Positions 1 through 8,357 of a stretch of 43,447 nt of DNA are shown one piece after another. A model generated the notes under the pieces. That model had not been told where the DNA came from. It did not search any database and saw only the letters and a list, made by a program, of their open reading frames with translations. Numbering within the stretch: the stretch's first letter is position 1; each line of letters opens with the position of its first letter. The translations under genes and the position numbers were made by a program. The stretch is from an uncultured Lachnospiraceae bacterium (lineage in GTDB: Bacteria > Bacillota > Clostridia > Lachnospirales > Lachnospiraceae), in assembly GCA_900551235.1 (NCBI GenBank), contig URUU01000014.1, positions 1-43,447 of the forward strand, read 5' to 3'.

Positions 1-60
<60 letters not shown>

Positions 61-219
61 ATTTGTCCAGTCAGGATTAACTCTTGGCTAATCCATCCTT
101 GTTTTACTGTTTAAGGTTCGTTTTCAGAACTTTTCTCTTGAATTTTCAAGGTTGTCACTGTTCAATTATCAAGGTTCATCTTTTCGTTTGTGCCGTTTGC
201 TGTTCGCATCGGCTTTGTT

Positions 220-248
220 ATTTTAGCACATCTCTTTGTGCTTGTCAA
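220..248 (-). promoter_or_regulatory. rRNA operon promoter P1 (closest to 16S)
   Basis: On the minus strand a perfect -35 TTGACA (243-248) and a -10 TAAAAT (220-225) are separated by 17 bases. An A/T-rich UP-like tract with runs of A lies just upstream. It is the nearest of three tandem promoters, about 160 bases before the 16S start. Confidence 0.9.
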
Positions 249-337
249 GTACTTTTTTAAACTTTTTTCGAAGCTCTTTCGAACTTCTTAAGTCGTACCA
301 GACCGTGTTGCTTTGTCTCTTTTGCAGCAACTCTGAT

Positions 338-366
338 ATTCTATCAAAGTCTTTCGGGTTTGTCAA
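338..366 (-). promoter_or_regulatory. rRNA operon promoter P2
   Basis: Minus strand: -35 TTGACA (361-366), 17-base spacer, -10 TAGAAT (338-343). The upstream A-rich tract and the bases AAGTACTTGACA are shared with P1, so the promoter block looks duplicated. Confidence 0.88.
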
Positions 367-474
367 GTACTTTTTTCATCTTTTTGATTCCGTCCCCGGA
401 TCGTCTGGATGATTCCCTGACTGCCTGTATCTCTCAGGCTCCGTTGTTTCTGCGTTTCCGCCGCAACAGTTGGT

Positions 475-503
475 ATGATACCACTGTTGTGCGGATCTGT
501 CAA
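475..503 (-). promoter_or_regulatory. rRNA operon promoter P3 (distal)
   Basis: Minus strand: -35 TTGACA (498-503), 17-base spacer, -10 TATCAT (475-480), again preceded by an A-rich tract. This is the third consensus promoter for the same rRNA operon; it lies just downstream of the RNA methyltransferase gene, which ends at 608. Confidence 0.85.
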
Positions 504-607
504 CAACTTTTTTAACTTTTTTTCTAACTTTTTCTAACAGCTCTAAGTATACTTAAAACAGACTTACATTTCACTCAAACGCACACGACTCTTGCGAAGC
601 GTTTATC

Positions 608-1384
608 TTAGTTTCGCCTCTGCCTCTGGGCCTCATACATCAGGATCGCAGATGCAATCCCGGCATTTAAAGATTCTACTTTCCCGCACATTGGAATACG
701 GATACACCAGTCTGCACTTTCTGCAAGTTCTCTTGTAAGACCATTCCCCTCGTTTCCGATCAGAAAGGCTGTTGCTTCTTTATAATTCTGTGCATCGTGA
801 ACACTGCTGCCCTCCAAATAGGCCGCATAGGTTTGGATCTTGCACTTTTTCAGTTTCTGCATAACCGCTTGCATATTCTCAGCATAACAGAATGGCACGC
901 GGTATATGGATCCCATGGTGGCACGTATGGTTTTTGGATTATAGATATCAACGGTTCCGTTGCTCATGATAATGCCTGTAATACCCGCACCTTCTCCTGT
1001 ACGCACAATGGTTCCGAGATTGCCCGGATCCTGAATATTCTCCAGAACCATGATCAGCGGTGTGCTGCCCTGAATGATATCGTCCAGATCATACTCAAAA
1101 CGTTTCACAAGGCTTAACACGCCCTGCGGCGTCTTTGTATCAGAAGCCGCCTCAAAGACACGGTCTGTGACGATTTCCAGGCTTTCCCCTTTCCAGATAT
1201 CTTCTTTCTGATGTTTTTTGTAAAAACTTTCTGATACATAGGTCTTTATTACCTGCTCTGCCGGTGCTTCCCGGTACATTTTGATTCCTTCTATAATGAA
1301 GATTCCCTGTTCCTGACGCAGTTTATTTTTCTTATGAAGCTGAATCAGATTTTTGATCTGCGGATTTGCGGTGCTGGTTATCAT
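608..1384 (-). CDS. TrmH/SpoU-family RNA 2'-O-ribose methyltransferase
   Basis: A 258-residue SPOUT-class methyltransferase that would transfer methyl from S-adenosylmethionine to a ribose 2'-OH of rRNA or tRNA. The three SpoU motifs are visible: DPGNLGTIVRT (residues 119-129), FLIGNEGNGL (207-216) and the knot motif IPMCGKVESLNAGIASAIL (230-248). Residues 1-100 match the substrate-binding N-terminal domain of RlmB/TsnR-type members, which start similarly (ITSxxNPxIK). The start codon ATG has GGAG 7-8 bases upstream. It stands alone between the rRNA promoters and the pfkA terminator. The precise RNA target cannot be told from sequence, so no gene symbol is given. Confidence 0.9.
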   Translation of the reverse strand: MITSTANPQIKNLIQLHKKNKLRQEQGIFIIEGIKMYREAPAEQVIKTYVSESFYKKHQKEDIWKGESLEIVTDRVFEAASDTKTPQGVLSLVKRFEYDLDDIIQGSTPLIMVLENIQDPGNLGTIVRTGEGAGITGIIMSNGTVDIYNPKTIRATMGSIYRVPFCYAENMQAVMQKLKKCKIQTYAAYLEGSSVHDAQNYKEATAFLIGNEGNGLTRELAESADWCIRIPMCGKVESLNAGIASAILMYEAQRQRRN

Positions 1385-1410
1385 ATTTTTTCTCCTCTGA
1401 TTGAAAATAA

Positions 1411-1451
1411 AAGAGCCGGTAATACCTTCACACTGGTAATATCCGGCTCTT
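1411..1451 (-). terminator. Rho-independent terminator
   Basis: Minus strand: AAGAGCCGG and CCGGCTCTT arms extended inward by ATATTACC/GGTATTA, followed by TTATTTTC. It would end transcripts coming from pfkA, although 275 bases separate it from the pfkA stop and the repeat element lies between. Confidence 0.8.
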
Positions 1452-1486
1452 ACATACGTTTGACTTGAATACGGGTGTTGATTATT

Positions 1487-1695
1487 TATATCATGATGCC
1501 AGGGTCAAAAGGTCTAAATCCACATGAGCTTGCTCATAGGTGGATGAAAGACCTTGGGACCCGCCCCGATATGAGCATAAAAGTGGGATGATAATCCCAC
1601 GATATGCGAATACTGGGGAGGATTGTGGGAGTGCAACGCACGGAACAATCCGTAGGCATCATAGTTGGGGACTTTTGACACCCACATCATATCAG
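1487..1695. repeat. Structured intergenic repeat with terminal inverted repeats
   Basis: About 210 bases with no credible ORF, made of several hairpins: GGTCT..AGACC enclosing CCAC/GTGG and ATGAGC TT GCTCAT (1512-1553), GTGGGAT/ATCCCAC (1583-1600), and GATTGT/ACAATC enclosing GTGC/GCAC (1621-1650). The two ends are imperfect inverted copies of one motif, GACCTTTTGACCCTGGCATC at the left (read on minus) and GACTTTTGACACCCACATCA at the right (plus). This layout suggests a MITE-like element or a structured RNA. A single copy of the same terminal motif lies at 24684-24712. Confidence 0.6.
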
Positions 1696-1725
1696 ATATT
1701 AAAACGTCGCTCTTCTGACTATATA

Positions 1726-2700
1726 TTAGATAGAAAGAGCCTTGCTTACATCATACATATATTCTGAAATGCTCTTCTGCATTGCCAGAGCCTCATCAAT
1801 ATCAAAGTCTGTAAACTCTCCGTTTCTGTATCCTACTACACGGTTTGTCTTTCCTTCTGCCAGAAGGTCTACTGCATAAGATCCCATCATGGATGCATAT
1901 ACACGGTCTGTACATGTAGGACTTCCTCCTCGCTGCATATGGCCAAGGATGGTAGCTCTTGTCTCCATACCGGTAGCTGCTTCGATGCGGCGGGCCATGC
2001 TTGCAGAATGTCCGATACCTTCTGCATTGATAATGATATGATGTTTTTTGCCGCGTTTTCTGTTTTCAATAATGTTGTTGATCAGCTTCTGCTCATCATA
2101 ATCATATTTTTCCGGAAGCAGGATATCTTCTGCACCATTGGCAATACCGCAGTACAGAGCGATGTAACCTGCACCACGTCCCATAACTTCGATGATGCTG
2201 CATCTTTCATGAGATGTGGAAGTGTCACGTACTTTGTCGATTGCTTCCATTGCTGTATTGATCGCTGTATCAAATCCAATCGTATACTCAGTACATGCAA
2301 TATCCAGGTCAATTGTTCCCGGGATACCGATTGTATTGATACCCAGGGCAGCCAGTTTCTGTGCACCTGCGAAGGATCCGTCGCCACCGATGACTACCAG
2401 TCCGTCAATACCATGCTTTTTGCAGACTTCTGCACCTCTTGCCTGTCCTTCCGGTGTACGGAATTCTGCACATCTTGCTGTATACAGTACAGTACCACCG
2501 CGTGAAATGATATCGGATACGTCACGTGCTGTCATATCTTTGATCTCTTCGTTCAGAAGGCCATTGTATCCTTTATAGATACCTTTTACTTTCAGTCCTC
2601 TGGAAAGTGCTTTTCTAACAACTGCACGAATTGCCGCATTCATACCAGGAGCATCGCCGCCGCTTGTAAGTACGCCTATTGTCTTTATTTCTTTTGCCAT
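1726..2700 (-). CDS. pfkA: 6-phosphofructokinase, ATP-dependent
   Basis: A 324-residue phosphofructokinase of the usual bacterial length; it phosphorylates fructose 6-phosphate to fructose 1,6-bisphosphate in glycolysis. Visible motifs are the nucleotide loop GGDAPGMNAAIR (14-25), GGDGS (105-109), the catalytic loop PGTIDLD (127-133) and MGRGAG (173-178). The catalytic loop reads TIDLD where the family consensus is TIDND; the two aspartates (131 and 133) are kept. GGDGS, with glycine after GGD, is the pattern of ATP- rather than pyrophosphate-dependent enzymes. A strong GAGGAGG site precedes the ATG. It is the last gene of a CPBP-dnaE-pfkA run; the gap to dnaE is 68 bases. Confidence 0.95.
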   Translation of the reverse strand: MAKEIKTIGVLTSGGDAPGMNAAIRAVVRKALSRGLKVKGIYKGYNGLLNEEIKDMTARDVSDIISRGGTVLYTARCAEFRTPEGQARGAEVCKKHGIDGLVVIGGDGSFAGAQKLAALGINTIGIPGTIDLDIACTEYTIGFDTAINTAMEAIDKVRDTSTSHERCSIIEVMGRGAGYIALYCGIANGAEDILLPEKYDYDEQKLINNIIENRKRGKKHHIIINAEGIGHSASMARRIEAATGMETRATILGHMQRGGSPTCTDRVYASMMGSYAVDLLAEGKTNRVVGYRNGEFTDFDIDEALAMQKSISEYMYDVSKALSI

Positions 2701-2768
2701 CTTGAAACCTCCTCAGATTCGCTGTTTAGACTCTTTGATTTTCCTAACCAAATACTTCGCTCTCAATT

Positions 2769-5700
2769 CTAATTCATTTTACCGTTATTTTCAATACACT
2801 TTTCAACAACTTTTACATTGTTCTGCCCATATCTTCCAACAAGTTTCTGCAAAAGCGTCTCATCAGTACACACCGACCATGCTTTGCCCAGTTTTTTCAT
2901 GGATTTTGGGGAACGAATGTAGATCACTACCTGATCGGAGCCATCCGACATACGCAACATTTCATAAAGCACTTTTTCTTCTTTCTCAAAGCTTTCCCGA
3001 TCCTGAAACTGGATCCACAACTCTTTTGGCATATCAGCAAACTTCCAGATCTTTTCACAGATTATTTTACTTGCTTTTTCCTCTTCCGCAGATACGCGTC
3101 CCCGTATGAAAATCTTGCCATCCTGTACAATATCCTTTCGATAATTTTCATAATCTTTCGGGAATACCACCACTTCTACTGTACCCACAAGATCTTCTAC
3201 TGTGAGAAATGCCATCGTTTTATTTGTCTTGGTATGTTTGATGGTGATCCCATCGATCATGCCGCCGATGATCTGCTTTGTTCCGTCAATCACCTTCGAG
3301 GCATGAATTTCTTCATCATATGCAAAGTCAAGTGTGGTCGCCGATATATTTTTCCGCCAGATCTTTTCATATTTTTCCAGAGGATGACCACTGATATACA
3401 CACCAAGCACCTCTTTTTCAAATGCCAGAAGCTGCTCTTTGTCATATTCTTCCACATCCGGCATGCGGATTTCAAATTCTTTCTTTTCTTCTTCCGGAAC
3501 AAAATCAAACAGGGACATCTGACCGGTCATTGCATATTTTTTTTCCTGATTTACACTGTCCAGGATCTGTACATAGACCATCATAAGCTGCTTACGGTTA
3601 TCACACAATCCATCCAGGGCTCCTGCCTTGATAAAGCTTTCTATCGTGCGCTTATTTAATTCTTTTCCTGAAAGACGTTCTACAAAATCGCGGAAACTTT
3701 TGTACCTGCCGCGCACATTTCTCTCTTTTACGATTGCATCGATCACCGGTTTTCCGATACTTTTGATTGCCGAAAGTCCATATCGTATATTTTTCTTATA
3801 TTTTGTACCCGGTTTTCCCGTTTCATTTTCTTTATAATTCTCATTTTCTTCTACAGAAAATGAACTCTCACCTTTGTTAATATCCGGCGGGAGCAGGCAG
3901 ATTCCCATCTGACGGCAGGTCAGAATATATTCTGCCACTTTTGGCGGATTATCAATCACAGATGTCATCAGTGCCGCCATAAATTCTACCGGATAATAAT
4001 ATTTTAGCCATGCCGTCTGATAGGCAACGACCGCATAGCATGCTGCATGTGATTTATTGAATGCATATTTTGCGAAATCTGTCATTTCGTCATAGATATG
4101 ATTTGCGATTTCCTCTGATATTCCATTTTTGATACAGCCCGGTACACCTTCTTCTTCATTTCCATAAACAAAATTCTGGCGTTCTCTTTCCATGACGGCT
4201 GCTTTTTTCTTGGACATCGCACGACGCAGAAGGTCGCTTCGTCCAAGCGTATAACCGCCAAGTGCACGCACAATCTGCATAACCTGTTCCTGATATACAA
4301 TACAGCCATAGGTCGGTTCCAGAATCGGTTCCAGTTCCTGGCACTCATAAGTAATCGTATCCGGATTGTTCTTGCCCTTGATGTAACGCGGAATAAAATC
4401 CATTGGTCCTGGACGATACAGGGAAATACCGGCAATAATATCCTCTAAACTCTGCGGCTTCAGTTCTTTCATGAAGTTTTTCATCCCTCCGCTTTCAAGC
4501 TGGAAAATACCTTCTGTTTTACCGGTTCCGATTGAAGCCAGAACTGCTTTATCATTAAAGTCAATATGATCAATGTCGATTTTATTTCCACTGGATTTTT
4601 CTGCCAGATGCACCGCATTCTGAATAACCGTAAGCGTACGCAGCCCCAGGAAATCCATTTTCAAAAGTCCTAATTCTTCCAGCGTAGTCATCGTAAACTG
4701 TGTCGTAACCGCACCGTCGCTTCCTCTGGAAAGCGGCACAAACTCATCGACTGCTTTCTGACAGATCACAACACCTGCGGCATGCATGGAAGTGTGGCGC
4801 GGCAGTCCTTCCAGCCTTCTGGACATATCAATCAGTTCATGCACCTGCGGATCTTCATCATATATTTTCTTGAAATCCGGGTTACGCTGAAAAGCTTTAT
4901 CTATAGTAATATTCAGCTCGGTCGGTATCATTTTGGCTATAGAATCCACCATCGCATACGGCAGATCCATCACACGGCCGACATCACGGATCACACCTCG
5001 TGCTGCCATGGTACCAAAGGTTACGATCTGCGCCACCTGATCTTTCCCATATTTTTCAACAACATAATCGATCACTTCCTGTCTTCTTTCGAAGCAGAAA
5101 TCCACGTCAATATCCGGCATAGATACTCGTTCCGGATTCAGGAAACGTTCGAACAGAAGATTGTACTTTAACGGATCAAGCTGCGTAATGCCAAGCGTGT
5201 AAGAAACCAGGCTTCCTGCAGCAGATCCTCGTCCAGGACCTACCATAATATCGTGGTCACGAGAAAATTTAATATAGTCCCATACAATCAGGAAATAATC
5301 AACGTATCCCATTTTTTGTATAATGCCAAGTTCATAATCCAGACGTTCTCTTAATTCCGGTGTTTCCTCTCCATAACAGCGGAGTAGTCCGTCATGGCAG
5401 AGCTTCTGCAAATATTCCCATGAGGTATATCCAACCGGCACATCGTATTTCGGAAGCTTGGTCACACCAAATTCAATTTCCACATGACATCGGTCGGCAA
5501 TTTTCTGTGTATTTTCCAGCGCTTCCCGTGCATACGGAAACAGGCTTTTCATTTCTTCTTCTGATTTTACAAAATACTGTCCGCCCTCATAACGCATACG
5601 GTCCGTATCTGATAATTTTTTCCCGGTCTGCAGACATAAAAGAATATCATGAGAATCGGCATCGGATGCATACGTGTAATGCACATCATTAGTTGCTACC

Positions 5701-6302
5701 AGATCAATGCCCGTTTCCTTGCTCATCCTGAAAAGCTGCGTATTGACCGCCTTCTGTTCCGGAATCCCATGATCCTGAAGTTCCAGGAAAAAGTTTCCTT
5801 TCCCAAAAATGCTTTCGTAGCGTTTCGCCGCCCGCACCGCTTCTTCATACATGCCACGCACCAGGTATTTCTGCACCTCTCCGGCAAGGCATGCAGACAG
5901 TGCAATAATACCTTCGTGATATGTTTCCAGCACTTCCAGATCCACACGTGGCTTGTAGTAAAACCCTTCTGTAAATCCTTTCGATACAATCTTGGTCAGA
6001 TTGCTGTAACCTGTGTTATTTTCTGCCAATAAAACAAGATGATAATAGCGGTCATCACTGCTTCCTGCTTCGCGGTCAAATCTTGACCCCGGTGCTACAT
6101 ATACCTCGCATCCAAGAACCGGGTTAATCCCTGCCGCCCTCGCTTCCCGGTAAAAATCAATCACACCATACATTACACCGTGATCTGTGATCGCCGCACT
6201 GTTCATGCCCAGTTCTTTTACCCTTGCCACGTATTCTTTGATTTTATTTGATCCATCCAGCAGGCTGTACTCTGTATGGACATGTAAATGTGTAAAACTC
6301 AC
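2769..6302 (-). CDS. dnaE: DNA polymerase III subunit alpha (DnaE)
   Basis: The 1177-residue replicative polymerase of the C family, full length. It begins with a PHP domain (HLHVHTEYSLLDG, residues 5-17), has the nucleotide-binding GPGRGSAAGS (355-364) and the catalytic PDIDVDF (396-402, with Asp 397, 399 and 401), and ends with an OB-fold region. The start codon is GTG with AGAGGT 6 bases upstream. In Firmicutes DnaE usually works together with PolC in lagging-strand synthesis; PolC is not in this window. It sits 10 bases after the CPBP gene and 68 bases before pfkA; a dnaE-pfkA pairing is common in Clostridia. Confidence 0.97.
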   Translation of the reverse strand: MSFTHLHVHTEYSLLDGSNKIKEYVARVKELGMNSAAITDHGVMYGVIDFYREARAAGINPVLGCEVYVAPGSRFDREAGSSDDRYYHLVLLAENNTGYSNLTKIVSKGFTEGFYYKPRVDLEVLETYHEGIIALSACLAGEVQKYLVRGMYEEAVRAAKRYESIFGKGNFFLELQDHGIPEQKAVNTQLFRMSKETGIDLVATNDVHYTYASDADSHDILLCLQTGKKLSDTDRMRYEGGQYFVKSEEEMKSLFPYAREALENTQKIADRCHVEIEFGVTKLPKYDVPVGYTSWEYLQKLCHDGLLRCYGEETPELRERLDYELGIIQKMGYVDYFLIVWDYIKFSRDHDIMVGPGRGSAAGSLVSYTLGITQLDPLKYNLLFERFLNPERVSMPDIDVDFCFERRQEVIDYVVEKYGKDQVAQIVTFGTMAARGVIRDVGRVMDLPYAMVDSIAKMIPTELNITIDKAFQRNPDFKKIYDEDPQVHELIDMSRRLEGLPRHTSMHAAGVVICQKAVDEFVPLSRGSDGAVTTQFTMTTLEELGLLKMDFLGLRTLTVIQNAVHLAEKSSGNKIDIDHIDFNDKAVLASIGTGKTEGIFQLESGGMKNFMKELKPQSLEDIIAGISLYRPGPMDFIPRYIKGKNNPDTITYECQELEPILEPTYGCIVYQEQVMQIVRALGGYTLGRSDLLRRAMSKKKAAVMERERQNFVYGNEEEGVPGCIKNGISEEIANHIYDEMTDFAKYAFNKSHAACYAVVAYQTAWLKYYYPVEFMAALMTSVIDNPPKVAEYILTCRQMGICLLPPDINKGESSFSVEENENYKENETGKPGTKYKKNIRYGLSAIKSIGKPVIDAIVKERNVRGRYKSFRDFVERLSGKELNKRTIESFIKAGALDGLCDNRKQLMMVYVQILDSVNQEKKYAMTGQMSLFDFVPEEEKKEFEIRMPDVEEYDKEQLLAFEKEVLGVYISGHPLEKYEKIWRKNISATTLDFAYDEEIHASKVIDGTKQIIGGMIDGITIKHTKTNKTMAFLTVEDLVGTVEVVVFPKDYENYRKDIVQDGKIFIRGRVSAEEEKASKIICEKIWKFADMPKELWIQFQDRESFEKEEKVLYEMLRMSDGSDQVVIYIRSPKSMKKLGKAWSVCTDETLLQKLVGRYGQNNVKVVEKCIENNGKMN

Positions 6303-6312
6303 TTCGTACCTC

Positions 6313-7242
6313 TCACCCTCTCAATATCATATAAATGACTACAATAACTGCTGCTGCGACAAATGCAGGCGTGAACATGGTTTTCGGTTCGCCCGGACGT
6401 TTCTGTCTTCTTCTGAAACACCATTTCAGATGTTCATAGCGTCCACAATGTTTTGCGATCCAGATCAGCACACCGGCCGCTGCAAAAATACAGATCGCCG
6501 CAATGACAGAATATACATTGATCGCCGAAATCATCATCTGTGTTGTCAGCTGTGTATCCGCACCGGACGCTGCAGAACTTCCGGAAGAATCGATCCGTGT
6601 CAGCAGTTTTGAAACTGCCATGAGTACCGTACTCCAGCCATTGATCACAAAATGTGCTGTCATCGTAGCAAAAATGCTTCCGGTTGCCTCCAGCAGAATA
6701 CCAAATGCAATACCCAGCACAAATGCATAACAAAACTGGTTAAAATTCATGTGCATCAGACCAAATGCCAGTGCAGATCCAAGAATCGCACACCAGACAC
6801 CTCTCTGACGATAGCCATTATAATAAAGTCCGCGGAAAGTAAATTCTTCGCAGATCGGTGGAATGACCGCCATTACAACCAGATTTATCCACAAAGAATT
6901 CTGTGCAAGCTCTGCCTGTGAACTTTCAAATGCATTTCGGACAAACAGCATGGAAAGCAGATTCAGCCAGGATGTGACCGGGATCATCAGCAGTGCATAC
7001 AAAACAACCATAGCAATCACTGATAGTTTCAGTGGTTTAAATGGCATCCACTTTCTCGGATCTATTCTGTTAACAGCCATAAAAACGATTACCGGAATCA
7101 AATATAAAATCTGACTTAAAAGCATCAACTGTATTGCGTCCATTGAACGGACAAATGGTATAAAGCCTGCAAAAATACCAGAAAGCAGAATCCAGATGAC
7201 CGTTCCCAGAAACAGACGGTTTATCTTTGGTGTCTTGTTCAT
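6313..7242 (-). CDS. CPBP-family intramembrane metalloprotease
   Basis: A 309-residue polytopic membrane protein. The CPBP (CAAX protease and bacteriocin-processing, Abi-like) catalytic motifs are present: EExxxR at Glu132, Glu133 and Arg137 (CEEFTFRG), then FGLMHMN (His164) and AHFVIN (His197). Hydrophobic stretches at about 10-30, 38-57, 72-95, 118-130, 150-165, 170-190 and near 225-255 and the C-terminus fit seven to eight membrane segments. GGAGG lies before the ATG. It is the first gene of the run that continues with dnaE. Substrate unknown; in bacteria such proteins have been linked to peptide processing and self-immunity, which is not shown here. Confidence 0.88.
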   Translation of the reverse strand: MNKTPKINRLFLGTVIWILLSGIFAGFIPFVRSMDAIQLMLLSQILYLIPVIVFMAVNRIDPRKWMPFKPLKLSVIAMVVLYALLMIPVTSWLNLLSMLFVRNAFESSQAELAQNSLWINLVVMAVIPPICEEFTFRGLYYNGYRQRGVWCAILGSALAFGLMHMNFNQFCYAFVLGIAFGILLEATGSIFATMTAHFVINGWSTVLMAVSKLLTRIDSSGSSAASGADTQLTTQMMISAINVYSVIAAICIFAAAGVLIWIAKHCGRYEHLKWCFRRRQKRPGEPKTMFTPAFVAAAVIVVIYMILRG

Positions 7243-7302
7243 TGTTTTTCCTCCATAAAGTGTTTAACATTATTCTACCATAAAATGCTCTGTTTTTTGT
7301 AT

Positions 7303-7336
7303 ATCAAAAAACAAAGAATGTGCCTTGGCACATTCT
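7303..7336 (-). terminator. Probable terminator of the ridA / HPr-like unit
   Basis: Minus strand: a perfect 10-bp inverted repeat AGAATGTGCC / GGCACATTCT with a 2-base loop centre (7315-7336) followed by TTGTTTTTTG. It lies about 170 bases after the HPr-like gene. The hairpin is also the outermost hairpin of the structured element at 7315-7442. Confidence 0.7.
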
Positions 7337-7442
7337 CGCGCCTGCGGCGGTCGCTTGTGACATCTACCTTATATGCCGCAGTGCGCATCCCCGCGGAGCG
7401 TTTTTCACTTTACAGGAAAGCAATTTCCTGTAAAGTGAAAAA
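7315..7442. repeat. Structured intergenic element, copy 1
   Basis: Plus-strand order: hairpin A (7315-7336) containing CTTGGCAC; stem B CTGCGGC (7342-7348) with GCCGCAG (7375-7381) enclosing a small GTC/GAC hairpin and the bases GACATCTACCT; the block GCATCCCCGCGGAGCG (7385-7400); then hairpin C, a perfect 19-bp stem (7401-7419 with 7424-7442) with a GCAA loop. Copy 2 at 20473-20603 has the same order and the same 16-base block, but stems B and C have different paired sequences. Confidence 0.75.
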
Positions 7443-7502
7443 GCAGTCGGGTGTTATTCCCGGCTGCCTGATTCTGAATAATTACCGTTTATCGATACAC
7501 GA

Positions 7503-7742
7503 TCAGTCGTTGCGGCTGATCATATACTCCATCAGTTTGTCAATATCTGATTTTTCATATGCAACAATCTCCAGTTCCGGAATTTCGCCGTTTGAGAAGA
7601 TATTTGCCAGAGATACATACTGTGACAGCTTAGATTTCAGATTCAGTCTGTCTCCTTCGCCTGTTACCAGTTCTACTCTTCCTTCACAACTGTCTACTAC
7701 CTCAAAAAATTTATCAATATCTTTAATTCCCATTACTTTCAT
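7503..7742 (-). CDS. Small HPr-like protein lacking the phosphoryl-accepting histidine
   Basis: A 79-residue protein. The region GDRLNLKSKLSQYVSL (about 30-45) aligns by eye with the regulatory-serine helix of the PTS phosphocarrier HPr (typically VNLKSIMGVMSL), and the following ELEIVAYEKSDIDKLMEYM fits the last strand and helix of HPr. The N-terminal His15 segment is missing and there is no histidine at all, so it cannot take part in normal PTS phosphotransfer. The serine of the LKS motif is kept. A regulatory role is possible but is inference. It lies 40 bases downstream of ridA on the same strand and probably shares its transcript. Small proteins of this kind are often annotated only as hypothetical. 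Confidence 0.6.
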   Translation of the reverse strand: MKVMGIKDIDKFFEVVDSCEGRVELVTGEGDRLNLKSKLSQYVSLANIFSNGEIPELEIVAYEKSDIDKLMEYMISRND

Positions 7743-7782
7743 GATTCATTCTCCTTTCAGATAAGAAATGTTGAAAAGTGAT

Positions 7783-8157
7783 TTATTTGATTGCGATTGC
7801 CTCGATCTCGATCAGGACATCTTTTGGCAGTCTCGCAACTTCCACACAAGAACGTGCCGGATATACACCGGTAAAGTATTTTGCATAAATTTCATTGATG
7901 GTGCCAAAGTCTTCCATATTTTTAATAAATACGGTAGTCTTTACTACGTTTTCTGTAGAAGTACCTGCCTCTTTTAACAGTGCTGCCAGATTGCCGATCG
8001 CCTGATCTGCCTGTGCGGCTGCACCTTCCGGAATCTCACCCGTTGACGGAACAACCGGGATTACTCCTGATGTATATATCATACCGTTTACTTCGATTGC
8101 CTGTGAATATGGTCCGATTGCTGCAGGAGCTTTATCTGTAGCGATTGCTTTTTTCAT
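7783..8157 (-). CDS. ridA: RidA family 2-iminobutanoate/2-iminopropanoate deaminase
   Basis: A 124-residue protein of the YjgF/YER057c/UK114 family, full length. It hydrolyses reactive enamines/imines made by PLP-dependent dehydratases. The signature PARSCVEVARLP is present with the substrate-carboxylate-binding arginine (Arg102), and Glu118 (IEIEAIA) matches the conserved C-terminal glutamate. The N-terminus AIGPYSQAI is typical. The start is preceded by TTAGGAGGAAA. A consensus promoter lies 75-105 bases upstream, so ridA is first in a two-gene unit with the HPr-like gene. Confidence 0.95.
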   Translation of the reverse strand: MKKAIATDKAPAAIGPYSQAIEVNGMIYTSGVIPVVPSTGEIPEGAAAQADQAIGNLAALLKEAGTSTENVVKTTVFIKNMEDFGTINEIYAKYFTGVYPARSCVEVARLPKDVLIEIEAIAIK

Positions 8158-8234
8158 GATTATTTCCTCCTAACAAAGATACTCTGGATGCCAGACCCAA
8201 AATCCTTTTCCGGCACCAGCCTTTTTCACACACT

Positions 8235-8263
8235 ATTATAAATTCACTTTCCAAACAGTGCAA
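8235..8263 (-). promoter_or_regulatory. Promoter of ridA
   Basis: Minus strand: -35 TTGCAC (8258-8263), 17-base spacer, -10 TATAAT (8235-8240). It lies in the 200-base gap between cvfB and ridA, which otherwise shows nothing recognisable. Confidence 0.8.
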
Positions 8264-8357
8264 GCAAATTTTTCGTGAATAAACCAGCCAAAAATATGGC
8301 AAAATGTTGAACATATCTCCGCGAAATATCTTATCATTCAAAAAATATCAGTAATTT

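Noticed and set aside
1540..1767. 75-codon plus-strand frame in the gap before the pfkA end
   Set aside because: It runs through the hairpins of the repeat element and the end of pfkA, has no ribosome site and resembles no protein.
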